Source: Alphaproteobacteria bacterium (GTDB lineage Bacteria > Pseudomonadota > Alphaproteobacteria > JAEULC01). From it: a stretch of 6,574 nucleotides of DNA. The notes under the pieces were generated by a model. That model saw only the letters and a list, made by a program, of their open reading frames with translations, did no database searches and was not told the DNA's origin. Where the stretch lies: assembly GCA_020851015.1 (NCBI GenBank), contig JADZDN010000311.1, positions 1 to 6,574 of the forward strand, given 5' to 3'. The position numbers and the translations under genes were made by a program. This document shows, piece after piece, positions 6,435 through 6,574 of the stretch. The stretch's first letter is position 1; each line of letters starts with the position of its first letter.

Positions 6435-6574
6435 CTAGTATTCCGATCCGTTGCTGAGAAGGTGCCGCGCCACCACCATGCGATGGACCTCCGAGGGTCC
6501 CTCCCCCAGCCGCTTGATGCGCATCTCGCGATACCAGCGCTCCAGCGGCATCTGCTGCGCCACGCCCATCGCGC
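6435..6574 (-). CDS. Acyl-CoA dehydrogenase, C-terminal end (partial)
   Basis: Only the last 45 residues and a TAG stop are in the window; the 5' part lies beyond the right edge. The fragment reads AMGVAQQMPLERWYREMRIK and continues with RLGEGPSEVH and RMVVARHLL, which is the C-terminal helical domain of the acyl-CoA dehydrogenase family. Family members are FAD enzymes that introduce a 2,3 double bond into acyl-CoA thioesters and pass electrons to electron-transfer flavoprotein. The Glu of GEG (fragment residue 24) falls where medium- and short-chain members carry the catalytic base in their YEGT motif, so the enzyme looks catalytically competent. It is the most upstream gene visible. Only three bases separate its stop from the start of the crotonase-family gene, so the two are cotranscribed. 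Family assignment is firm; substrate and chain length cannot be judged from this fragment. Confidence 0.93.
   Translation of the reverse strand, partial: AMGVAQQMPLERWYREMRIKRLGEGPSEVHRMVVARHLLSNGSEY

Overview
The window is a compact stretch of GC-rich bacterial DNA with every gene on the minus strand. High GC, back-to-back stop/start junctions and the gene families suggest a metabolically versatile soil or water proteobacterium, most likely an alphaproteobacterium. This placement is inferred from style only; no marker gene is present.

Reading in the direction of transcription, from high to low coordinates, there are seven genes: the 3' end of an acyl-CoA dehydrogenase (6574-6435, cut by the window edge), an enoyl-CoA hydratase/isomerase-family protein (6431-5658), a class III (CaiB/BaiF) CoA-transferase (5655-4426), a thiolase-fold lipid-transfer-type protein without the thiolase nucleophile (4426-3296), a small zinc-ribbon/OB-fold DUF35 protein (3299-2883), an Ldh2-family NAD(P)-dependent oxidoreductase (2886-1780), and the first 594 residues of a hydantoinase A/oxoprolinase-family ATP-dependent enzyme (1783 to the window start, open at the 3' end). 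No gap between genes exceeds 3 bases and four junctions overlap by 1 or 4 bases, so this is almost certainly the interior of one operon. Its promoter and terminator lie outside the window. I see no RNA genes, mobile elements, CRISPR arrays or long repeats.

The genes read as a catabolic route for an unidentified organic acid. The CoA-transferase would activate the acid as a CoA thioester, the acyl-CoA dehydrogenase would desaturate it, and the crotonase-family enzyme would hydrate or isomerise it. The thiolase-like/DUF35 pair would then cleave it. No 3-hydroxyacyl-CoA dehydrogenase is seen and the thiolase-like protein has no nucleophilic Cys, so retro-aldol cleavage, as in the Ltp2-ChsH2(DUF35) steroid side-chain aldolase, is a better guess than classical thiolysis. 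The Ldh2 enzyme and the HyuA-family ATPase would process a released fragment or prepare the substrate, for example by oxidising a 2-hydroxy acid, reducing a cyclic imine, opening a lactam or carboxylating a ketone. The substrate cannot be told from this sequence.
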